A stretch of DNA of 64,000 bases, taken from positions 1 through 64,000 of the forward strand of contig CACYPS010000026.1 of NCBI GenBank assembly GCA_902776305.1, given 5' to 3'. The translations under genes and the position numbers were made by a program. Numbering within the stretch: position 1 is the first letter of the stretch; every line of letters starts with the position of its first letter. This stretch comes from an uncultured Lachnospiraceae bacterium. Lineage in GTDB: Bacteria; Bacillota; Clostridia; Lachnospirales; Lachnospiraceae. The notes under the pieces were generated by a model, which saw only the letters and a program-made list of their open reading frames with translations, had not been told where the DNA came from and searched no databases. This document shows, in pieces, positions 54,555 to 61,948 of the stretch.

Positions 54555-55346
54555 GTGACTATATATGCAGTGGAAGATGAACTGATAGCTTTGAACGGTC
54601 TTATTGACAAAATCCGAAAAGTGAGACCTGAAGCTGAAGTGAGGGGTTTCAGATTTGCAAGGGAAGCTTTGGAATGCGCAGAGACGTTCCTGTGCGATGT
54701 GGCTTTTGTCGATATTAAGATGAGAGATATGGACGGAGTGTCATTTGCACAAAAACTCATCTCGCTCAATCCGAAAGTAAACATCATTTTCACGACCGGT
54801 TATTCGGAATATATGAAAGAAGCATTTGAAATGCATGCAAGCGGATATATAATGAAACCGGTGACCGAGGAGGAGATTGAGCGGGAACTTTCCAACCTGC
54901 GCTACGAGGTACAGAATGCAAAGCTGACGGTAAGGGCATTCGGAGATTTCGAGGTCTTTTACAAAGGAAAACCGGTACAGTTCCATATGGCAAAGACCAA
55001 GGAACTGTTTGCTTATCTGGTCGACAGACGCGGGGCTGTCATGAGCAACCGTGCGATCAGCGCGGTCCTGTGGGAAGACGACTTCGGCGGATTCGGTCAT
55101 CGGATCAGTCACGAATCGTATTTTAAGAAGATTCGCAGGGATTTGAGAAACACACTTGATTCGATCGGCTGCGGAGATGTTCTCATACAGGAGTATGGAT
55201 CTCTCGGCATTTATCCGAACGCAATAGATTGTGACTATTACCACTTTCTGGAGAGCGATTCAAGCCTGTACAGAGGAGAGTACATGTCACAATACAGCTG
55301 GAGTGAGATGACACATGCCATGCTCGAGTCGAGAGTCGAACGATGA
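54555..55346 (+). CDS. Response regulator with winged-helix/SARP-like output domain
   Basis: 263 residues: receiver domain (1-120) with VEDE acidic pocket, phospho-acceptor Asp in FVDIKMRDMDG, Thr/Lys positions in FTTGYS and MKPVTEEE; then a DNA-binding domain of the OmpR/SARP type (VRAFGDFEVFYKGKPVQFHM, KTKELFAYLVDRRGAVMSNR). The C-terminal domain is shorter than in full SARPs, lacking most of the bacterial transcriptional activation domain. GTG 54555 with GGAGGGG is the start. No sensor kinase gene is nearby, so it is an orphan; it likely controls the flanking surface genes. Confidence 0.87.
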   Translation: MTIYAVEDELIALNGLIDKIRKVRPEAEVRGFRFAREALECAETFLCDVAFVDIKMRDMDGVSFAQKLISLNPKVNIIFTTGYSEYMKEAFEMHASGYIMKPVTEEEIERELSNLRYEVQNAKLTVRAFGDFEVFYKGKPVQFHMAKTKELFAYLVDRRGAVMSNRAISAVLWEDDFGGFGHRISHESYFKKIRRDLRNTLDSIGCGDVLIQEYGSLGIYPNAIDCDYYHFLESDSSLYRGEYMSQYSWSEMTHAMLESRVER

Positions 55347-55392
55347 ATTGTACCCCGAAGTTAATATTTCAGCTTTATTGCGGAGAATGAGA

Positions 55393-56853
55393 ATGATGAA
55401 TGGAAAAAAGATTTTTGCAGTAGCTGTATGCGCCTTCCTTCTGGCAGCTTGCGGCAAATCAAAGCCGACTCAGAGTGTGACAGAAAAGCCTGCGGAAGAG
55501 GCAGTCGGAAGCAGACCGGAAGAGGCGGCTGTTCAGGAGACAGAGCCGACTGCGACGCCTTCTCCGGAAGCGACACCGACACCAACTCCGGATCCGGTTT
55601 ATGTGAGACCTTCTTTTGCAAATGTCGCAGTAGGTGAAAATGCTTATGCCGATGAGAGAGGTTCTTTCATTACGGTCGAAAATTCGCTGGTCGTTCTTCT
55701 GCCGACCGATGAAAACGGCGGCTATGTATGGAATTGCCTCGAGAACGGCGGTGACGAGAATTTCAGTTACACAGAGCGCGACGCTGACCATGTTCCCTAT
55801 ACGTATACCAGCGGGAAGTACGGCGGGATAAAAACCCCGAAAAGCGAAGTCAGGGCGGCTGAGTCCAGAAGCGAAGACAGTATTGCCGCGGAATCAATCC
55901 CGACCGGTGTTCCCGAACCGGAGCAGGAGGAATCTGTTTATGAGCAGCCGGAAGAATATGTGATTGAAGAGTATGTTGTGACAGAGTATGATGATGGGTA
56001 TGAAGAGTATCCTGAAGAATATGTCGACGAGTATCCCGAGGAGTATACAGAAGAGGTTTATTGGGACGAGAACGGCGAACCTTATGAGCCGGTCTCAGTG
56101 AAAATTCCTGCCCTGTCGGGAACCGGAGAGATAAGCAGGGGTATTCAGCCAATGTCTGCAAGCCCTGCCCTGTCGGGAACCGGAGGGATAAGCAGGGGTA
56201 TTCAGCCAATGTCTGCAAGCGTCGGCAGCACGGCAGATCAGGGTGATTATACGTATGTCTATGCGCCGGGGCGTAAGGAGTTCACATTCACTGCTTCATC
56301 CGCCGGAACATCTATATATTGCCTTGAGTATACGCAGAACCATACAAGTCTTGATTCGGGCTTTATACTGTATGCCCACGCGGACGAGAATCTGCAAGTG
56401 ACATTTGACCTGGTATGGTATTCATTTTCGGATTGTGTTGCTGCTCCGGATGGAGTTCCTGAAGCGGAAGCAACTGTTACTGCTGAACAGGCAGCGGAGC
56501 GCGCTGCGAGCGCTGCCGAGACATTTGATTCATGTGTGCGGACCAATAATATGATCGGCGCAGCGGCGGAAATGGTCGAAGGGGCTTACTGGGAAGCGTA
56601 TGTCATGGATTCTTCGATAGCCGGTATCTCCGGCAACGGAGGCTCATTCTATCATGAGAACTATGCGGATTACGCATGGGATGTATTCACGATTGAACCT
56701 GTCTCACCCGGAAGAACGAGCGCATATTTCGTATACAGGACCGGCGATGACACGCCTATGCCGAGAATACAGGTCGCAGACATTCAGGTGGCAGAAGATA
56801 TGACTGTCACGATCCATGTGAGAAGATTTGACATGGGAGTCGAATTTGACTGA
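55393..56853 (+). CDS. Lipoprotein with interrupted chagasin-like domain and Tyr/Glu-rich insert
   Basis: 486 residues. Lipobox LLAAC (about residues 16-20), a TPSPEATPTPTPDP linker, then the first half of a chagasin-like domain (PTDENGGYVWNC in place of NPTTGYFW). A 120-residue insert follows, rich in Tyr and Glu (EEYPEEYVDEYPEEYTEEVY) and ending in two copies of PALSGTGEISRGIQPMSAS. The second half (PGRKEFTFTASSAGTSIYCL, YAHADENLQVTFDL) matches the 56899 protein's C-terminus. Residues about 350-486 may be a second such domain (GAYWEAYV, FTIEPVSPGRTSAYFVYRTG). The frame extends to 55315, but ATG 55393 after GGAG gives the signal peptide. Confidence 0.75.
   Translation: MMNGKKIFAVAVCAFLLAACGKSKPTQSVTEKPAEEAVGSRPEEAAVQETEPTATPSPEATPTPTPDPVYVRPSFANVAVGENAYADERGSFITVENSLVVLLPTDENGGYVWNCLENGGDENFSYTERDADHVPYTYTSGKYGGIKTPKSEVRAAESRSEDSIAAESIPTGVPEPEQEESVYEQPEEYVIEEYVVTEYDDGYEEYPEEYVDEYPEEYTEEVYWDENGEPYEPVSVKIPALSGTGEISRGIQPMSASPALSGTGGISRGIQPMSASVGSTADQGDYTYVYAPGRKEFTFTASSAGTSIYCLEYTQNHTSLDSGFILYAHADENLQVTFDLVWYSFSDCVAAPDGVPEAEATVTAEQAAERAASAAETFDSCVRTNNMIGAAAEMVEGAYWEAYVMDSSIAGISGNGGSFYHENYADYAWDVFTIEPVSPGRTSAYFVYRTGDDTPMPRIQVADIQVAEDMTVTIHVRRFDMGVEFD
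56107..56220 (+). repeat. In-frame 57-bp tandem duplication
   Basis: Units 56107-56163 and 56164-56220 differ at about one base (GAGAGATA versus GAGGGATA region) and encode two 19-residue copies, differing Glu to Gly. Near identity implies recent expansion. Confidence 0.92.
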
Positions 56854-56898
56854 GTCATTTTGGACCCGCATGACTAAAAACAGGAGGAGATGAGGACA

Positions 56899-57621
56899 AT
56901 GAAGCGAAGGCTGGCCATTATTGCTATCTTGGGTTTGTCAGTCTTATTTGCAGCATGTGGGGGCGGAAAGGGAAAGACTGCAGGAAATGAAAATACAGGA
57001 AACGAACCCTCGGGAACGGAATCCTTATCGGAGGATTCTTCCGACGTCAGTGCAGCTGACAGTGTAAAAAGTGAAGAAAAAACTCAGAGCGATGCTGCGG
57101 AGTCCGTGCCTGCACAGGACAACAGCATCTCGACAGATAATGTCCCGTCAGCGGTCCTCCAGGATTTCGAAGAGGCAGCCGCCAGGGTAGAAGAGCTTAC
57201 CGGGGGAAGTTTCACGGAGAAAGAAGTCTGTTATGAGACATACTCCTACAGTGATGAGAACGGATCGTTCAGATGGGACGGCAAAGGACTGGAAATAATG
57301 CTGAAGTCTAATCCGACGACCGGATACTTCTGGACGCTTGAACAGTTCGGTGAAAAGCTCTCATTTGAAACAACAACTGACGAGTATATTCAGGACGAGC
57401 CCGTGGGTACGGAATCGGAACCGATGGTCGGGGTCGGAGGAACACAGAAGTACTACCTGACGCCGAAGACAAGAGGCGGAGATGCGTTCGTCCTTGATTA
57501 CTCCAGACAGAACAGCGACGGTACGAGAGCCCCCGCGGTTGTGTATCTTCTCTATGCCCATGCGGATGAAGGCGATGAAATCACGTTCAGCATCCGCAGC
57601 TATACAGTGACGGAACAGTAA
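56899..57621 (+). CDS. Lipoprotein with chagasin (I42) cysteine-peptidase inhibitor domain
   Basis: 240 residues. Signal peptide with lipobox LFAAC, a Ser/Glu-rich linker (about 25-95), then a chagasin domain with the three inhibitor loops: SNPTTGYFW (L2), VGVGGTQKYYLTP (L4) and RQNSDGTRAP (L6 position, where RPW is usual). Chagasin-family proteins inhibit papain-like cysteine peptidases. AGGAGG lies before both ATG 56890 and 56899; the latter gives a standard signal peptide. It ends one base into the next gene. The outer-face location suggests defence against host, protozoan or own proteases. Confidence 0.88.
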   Translation: MKRRLAIIAILGLSVLFAACGGGKGKTAGNENTGNEPSGTESLSEDSSDVSAADSVKSEEKTQSDAAESVPAQDNSISTDNVPSAVLQDFEEAAARVEELTGGSFTEKEVCYETYSYSDENGSFRWDGKGLEIMLKSNPTTGYFWTLEQFGEKLSFETTTDEYIQDEPVGTESEPMVGVGGTQKYYLTPKTRGGDAFVLDYSRQNSDGTRAPAVVYLLYAHADEGDEITFSIRSYTVTEQ

Positions 57622-58607
57622 TGCTGAAGGATTATAACGTTGATAACTTTTCAGACAAAAGAGAACTGGCGCTTCTTTGTATGCGGCAGAGCATCTGGAA
57701 CCGGCGGGTGCGGGATTATCTCATGCCTGACGCATATTACAGGACGTACGAATCCTTCGAAGAGATGACGGGTGGAAAGCACTCTCTGACCGTTGAGACC
57801 ACGCACCGAATTCTGAATTCCTCATCCAGGAGTGCAGGTGACGAAGGTGAAAAAGATGTACATGCAAAGGCTGCCAGATGGCTCTGTGATGCGATGGATT
57901 TTCGTGAATTGTGCCGTATCTTCGGAGAGCGGTTCGCGGCCGTAAACGCATTTGAGATAAGGAGCGAGTACGATTTTTCCTGCCGGAAAGGCGGACGGGT
58001 CAAGGCAGCAAATGAGGGAAATGTTTTATCTTATATGAGAGTTGAGATCACCTGCGAGAGAGCTTACGAGAGCGACAGGACCGCTTTTTATGAACTTGTC
58101 AGGTATAGAGGGGGAGACAATTTTGATCTCTTCTGGGATTCTTTTCCGGATATCGACCACACATTTTCGGACGGACGTGCGAAGGGGTGCAACGTTTTTA
58201 TGAGGGGACTGACGGTCTATGATATCCAGTCTGACGGCATACCCGCGGGTGTGCGATTCGGCGGGATTCTTCCGGTCGTGATTGCATTTTCCAGAATTGC
58301 GGCTTCTCAGTTCGACTACATCATCCCGGTGGAGGAGAGAATACCGGAGCGTTCCTGTAATAGCGGTGAACGATGTATATGGGTCAGCCCGGAAGGCGAG
58401 GTAAGGTATACTTCCGTCGAGGAAGGACTCGACATATGGGGAAAAACACTGGGAACCGACGTACGATGCACTGATGCCCTTGCAGGAGCGGTCATTTCGG
58501 CTGCGCCGGGAGAGACTCTGCTCGTCCCGGAACGGTATTTCTGTGAACAGCATAAAGGCTTTCTGGAAATGCAGAAAGCGGTGCTCAAGAATACTGTACA
58601 TCTTTGA
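57621..58607 (+). CDS. Cytosolic protein of unknown function
   Basis: 328 residues, not recognised; no signal peptide or membrane segment. ATG 57621 overlaps the stop codon of the chagasin lipoprotein gene by one base, so it is translationally coupled to it. The sequence has a Cys/Arg-rich middle and an Asp-rich segment (FDLFWDSFPDIDHTFSDGRA). The ending SAAPGETLLVPERYFCEQHK is conserved-looking. Coupling to the lipoprotein suggests a related role, perhaps regulatory. Confidence 0.7.
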   Translation: MLKDYNVDNFSDKRELALLCMRQSIWNRRVRDYLMPDAYYRTYESFEEMTGGKHSLTVETTHRILNSSSRSAGDEGEKDVHAKAARWLCDAMDFRELCRIFGERFAAVNAFEIRSEYDFSCRKGGRVKAANEGNVLSYMRVEITCERAYESDRTAFYELVRYRGGDNFDLFWDSFPDIDHTFSDGRAKGCNVFMRGLTVYDIQSDGIPAGVRFGGILPVVIAFSRIAASQFDYIIPVEERIPERSCNSGERCIWVSPEGEVRYTSVEEGLDIWGKTLGTDVRCTDALAGAVISAAPGETLLVPERYFCEQHKGFLEMQKAVLKNTVHL

Positions 58608-58701
58608 ATTGCACATGTTATAATTGGTCAGTGTCTGCTAACATGTTGGAAATGAAGTACCCGAATGCGGGGTATTGATGGAATCATCGGGGGAGAAGCA
58701 T

Positions 58702-59688
58702 ATGAAAAGGGGCAGAATCCGGATAGTGGCAATCAGTATTTTGGTTCTTATCGTTAGTGTTGTTCTGGTGATTCGTCAGTTTCCTGAGAATCGGATGAAA
58801 AGGCTCATAAAGCAGGGCAATGATCTGCTTCTTGAACAGGAATATGAGAAAGCGGTGGACGTCTTCACACGTGCGCTGGATATCGACAGTAAGAATGCAA
58901 CTGCCTTCTTCGCCAGGGGAGATGCATATGCCGGCATGGGGGAGACGCAGAAAGCCCGTCTTGACTATATCAGAGCGGAAGAATTGAACGCGAACATGGC
59001 AGGTGCTGTCGAACAGAAGCTGTCAGAGATGAACGCGATCGATAAGACCGGCAGGGCGGATGCCGATGAGAGTATGCCCGATGCGGGTTCGGACACTTCG
59101 ACAGGGCAGAGTACGGCTTCGGGCGAGACAGACGGAGCGATTCCGGCACAAATCCCGGCACAGGAAAATCAGGTCGTTTTCAATCAGGAAGCTATGAATG
59201 CGGCCTCTTATGCGGGTGACCCGTCAACGTTTCCTTCTCAGACCGAAATGATTCTTGCTGTGGCGGATGTCTATAACACGTTTCAGGCCTCTTCGGACGC
59301 AAGCACGGTGGCGACAAGCGGTCCGCTGACGATATATTACGACAATGCAGATAATCACATCGCATGTATTATGGCACCGGCGGGGACGTATGCCGACCAT
59401 ATGAATGCTTTTGAACATACTCTGAATGCACAGTACTATTACAGACTGAAAGAAGACGGAAGTGTAGAACCGGCGTTCATTTATCTGTCCGACGATGCGG
59501 GAACTGAAGTCCATCTCATCTATTTGTGGGAAGGCCGTGTGATCCGCTACATAGGACCGGTCGATTCATCGGAGTATCAGCAGGATTACAGTCCTGCCCT
59601 TACGATCGAAGAGTTCGCGAACCGTGTCCCGCAGGGGGTATTTGCAGCAAATGCATGCCTCGAACTGCAATGGATGGGTGTCAACTGA
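58702..59688 (+). CDS. Membrane-anchored TPR protein
   Basis: 328 residues: N-terminal membrane anchor (IRIVAISILVLIVSVVLVIR), two to three tetratricopeptide repeats (GNDLLLEQEYEKAVDVFTRA, then NATAFFARGDAYAGMGETQK), a Ser/Thr/Asp linker and a C-terminal extracytoplasmic domain (about 180-328) not recognised. GGGGGAG precedes ATG 58702. TATAAT at 58619-58624 may drive it. Probably an adaptor for surface polymer assembly, given the cps genes that follow 18 bases later. Confidence 0.8.
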   Translation: MKRGRIRIVAISILVLIVSVVLVIRQFPENRMKRLIKQGNDLLLEQEYEKAVDVFTRALDIDSKNATAFFARGDAYAGMGETQKARLDYIRAEELNANMAGAVEQKLSEMNAIDKTGRADADESMPDAGSDTSTGQSTASGETDGAIPAQIPAQENQVVFNQEAMNAASYAGDPSTFPSQTEMILAVADVYNTFQASSDASTVATSGPLTIYYDNADNHIACIMAPAGTYADHMNAFEHTLNAQYYYRLKEDGSVEPAFIYLSDDAGTEVHLIYLWEGRVIRYIGPVDSSEYQQDYSPALTIEEFANRVPQGVFAANACLELQWMGVN

Positions 59689-59705
59689 TGCCGGAAGGAG
59701 ACAAA

Positions 59706-60437
59706 ATGCAGGGATTATTTGATATGCACTGTCATATTATCCCGGGAGTGGATGATGGCGCGAGAGATATGAATATGTCTCTGGCGATCCTGAAAGAAGA
59801 AAAAGAAAACGGAGTTACCGATATTATCATAACTCCGCATTTCAGAAGAGAAATGTTCGAAACGGATCGAACTGTCGTTCTGGAGCGCTTTCTCGCTATC
59901 CGCAAGGAGGCGAGGTCCGTGTTTCCTGATATGAGACTTTACATAGGGTGTGAGTTCCATTCAAATATGGATATGGAACAGATTCTCGCCTCCGATCCGC
60001 TATATAGGATGATCGGAACCAAGTATGTACTTCTTGAGTTCTCGTCGGTCCATAACAAAGCCTATATCAAAGAGAGAACATACGCGCTTCTGGCCAGAGG
60101 ATATCAGCCGATAATCGCTCACATAGAAAGATATCCCGCACTTGCCAGGAACATTGATCTGGTCGAAGAATTGAGAGATATCGGAGCGTATATTCAGGTG
60201 AATGCGGATGCCCTGATCGGAAAGGACGGCTGGGGCTATAAACGGTTTACGGGTAAGCTCCTCAGAGAGGGAATGATCGATTTTGTCGGCAGTGATGCAC
60301 ACAACACTTCTGACCGTGCCTGTCATATCGGTAAAGCATATACGCACGTTGTGCGGAAAATCGGGAAGAATGAGGCTGACAGGATATTCATTCAGAATCC
60401 TGCGGAAATCGTGCGTGCCGCTGCGGAGCGGTCTTAA
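59706..60437 (+). CDS. cpsB: CpsB-type protein-tyrosine phosphatase
   Basis: Manganese-dependent PHP-fold phosphatase that dephosphorylates the CpsD tyrosine kinase and so controls capsule chain export. 243 residues: metal sites DMHCHIIPGVDDGARD, IITPHF, GCEFHSNMD, IIAHIERYP and FVGSDAHN. ATG 59706 follows GGAAGGAG. Start of cpsB-wzz-cpsD. Confidence 0.93.
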   Translation: MQGLFDMHCHIIPGVDDGARDMNMSLAILKEEKENGVTDIIITPHFRREMFETDRTVVLERFLAIRKEARSVFPDMRLYIGCEFHSNMDMEQILASDPLYRMIGTKYVLLEFSSVHNKAYIKERTYALLARGYQPIIAHIERYPALARNIDLVEELRDIGAYIQVNADALIGKDGWGYKRFTGKLLREGMIDFVGSDAHNTSDRACHIGKAYTHVVRKIGKNEADRIFIQNPAEIVRAAAERS

Positions 60438-60521
60438 AAAAACTGACATGAACAATCAACTTTTTGCGTTGAATCAGATCTCAAGAAGCGATTGTCTGAC
60501 GTTCATGAAGAAAGAGGGTTT

Positions 60522-61187
60522 ATGGTACAAGGTAAGAGAAGCACTCATAATGCGCTTGGAACATTTATAAGAGTTGCAGAGAACTGGTCGGTCATATTAC
60601 TTGCGACTGTAGTTTGTGCCTCTGTGCTCTTTACATACGGAAAGTTCGCCATGCCGCCACAGTTCACTTCAACGGCGGTTCTTTATACGTTGAACGGTAA
60701 CACGGCTGAATTAAGTGAAGGGCAGCTGGAGACAAGTCTTGCGGGGGACTGTGCTTATGCGGTTAAAAGTCAGGAGGTGCTCTCCAAAGTCATCTCCGAT
60801 AAGACTCTCTCCTATACGTATCGGGAGATGGCGGATAAAATACAGGTCGAATATCCTGAAGGTACGCATGTCGTAGAAATCACGGTTACGGATAAAAGTT
60901 CGAAAAGTGCAAAAGAACTGGTCGATGCCGTGGCGGATGCTACTGTTACATATGTTTCCCGTAAGATGGGAATCGGCACTGCAAGAGTTCTTTCGTATGG
61001 GTTCACAGGCGGAAGAACGGTTACAATTTCCCCGGCAAAACTTGCAGGTATCGGAGCTTTGGCAGGGTTCATTCTCTCTGTGTTTGTATGTCTGTGCAGA
61101 GCGTTTCGTGATGACAGGATACTTGTGCCCGGTGACATCAGAACTGCCGGTCTCGAAGTTTTTGCGGTAGTGCCCGGTGAGGAGTGA
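60522..61187 (+). CDS. Polysaccharide chain-length determinant (Wzz/CpsC type)
   Basis: 221 residues: two membrane segments (WSVILLATVVCASVLFTYG near the N-terminus and LAGIGALAGFILSVFVCLC near the C-terminus) flanking an extracytoplasmic domain with YTLNGNTAELSEGQLETSLA. In Gram-positive systems this protein activates the partner CpsD kinase. The ATG at 60522 (AAAGAGGG upstream) is preferred to TTG 60492. No proline-rich motif typical of Wzz second segment was noticed. Confidence 0.85.
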   Translation: MVQGKRSTHNALGTFIRVAENWSVILLATVVCASVLFTYGKFAMPPQFTSTAVLYTLNGNTAELSEGQLETSLAGDCAYAVKSQEVLSKVISDKTLSYTYREMADKIQVEYPEGTHVVEITVTDKSSKSAKELVDAVADATVTYVSRKMGIGTARVLSYGFTGGRTVTISPAKLAGIGALAGFILSVFVCLCRAFRDDRILVPGDIRTAGLEVFAVVPGEE

Positions 61188-61193
61188 TGAGAT

Positions 61194-61883
61194 ATGGAAA
61201 AAGTAATTATTCGACCGAATATTTCAGTCGGTCCTCGCAGAAAAACATCTGTTGAAGAGGTCTGTAAAAAAGTACTCACGAACAGAGAAAATGCACGTGT
61301 TATTTTATTTCCCGGGATCGGCCGTAACATTGAAAAATCAACGCTGACGGTAGAGGTGGCACGTTTTCTGGCTGAATCGGGACATAAGGTCCTGATTATT
61401 GATACCGACATGAGAAGGGACAAGCTGACCGGAATCCTTAATCCTGAGAAGACAGGACAGGAGATGATATACGGACTCGGAGAATACCTGTCAGGATCAA
61501 AGAGCATAGACAATATTTTGTGCATGACCAGCGAGTCGGGCCTCTTCGCAGTATTTGCCGGAAAATCGGATGAAGATCCGATCGAACTGCTCACCGACAA
61601 TCAGCTTCTTGAACTGGTAAATCTGGGGATTCGATATTTTGATTATGTCTTGCTTGACTGTGCACCGGCGGATCGATTCAAAGACGCGGAAATTATATCA
61701 ACCTGCGTGGACGCTGTGATCCCGGTTGTTGTATGGGAACAGACGGAAGGAAAAGCTGTTAGAAAAATTTCTTCTGTATTTTCAAAAATAGGTGTGCCGG
61801 ATCTCGGATGTATTCTGGTAGATGTACCTTCAGGAAAAAGCCTGATCGGCAGATATTACAGGATGCTTTTAGGAAACAGATAG
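61194..61883 (+). CDS. CpsD-like BY-kinase/MinD-fold ATPase with degenerate P-loop
   Basis: 229 residues. Walker A' (VLIIDTDMRRDKL, about 66-78) and Walker B (DYVLLDCAPADRF) are present as in bacterial tyrosine kinases. The Walker A segment, normally PGEGKST, is FPGIGRNIEKSTL (39-51): longer, with Glu instead of Gly before the Lys. The C-terminal tyrosine cluster is reduced to IGRYYRMLLGNR. The protein may be a weak or non-catalytic partner of the capsule assembly complex. Directly follows the Wzz-like gene. Confidence 0.82.
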   Translation: MEKVIIRPNISVGPRRKTSVEEVCKKVLTNRENARVILFPGIGRNIEKSTLTVEVARFLAESGHKVLIIDTDMRRDKLTGILNPEKTGQEMIYGLGEYLSGSKSIDNILCMTSESGLFAVFAGKSDEDPIELLTDNQLLELVNLGIRYFDYVLLDCAPADRFKDAEIISTCVDAVIPVVVWEQTEGKAVRKISSVFSKIGVPDLGCILVDVPSGKSLIGRYYRMLLGNR

Positions 61884-61948
61884 TTTACAGTCCCCGGTAA
61901 CCATCAGAAACAGTACCGGTGCGAGCAAATCGATCGAGGAGGAGTATT

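Noticed and set aside
61884-61948. glmS ribozyme
   Set aside because: The leader is only 65 bases and lacks the ribozyme core.
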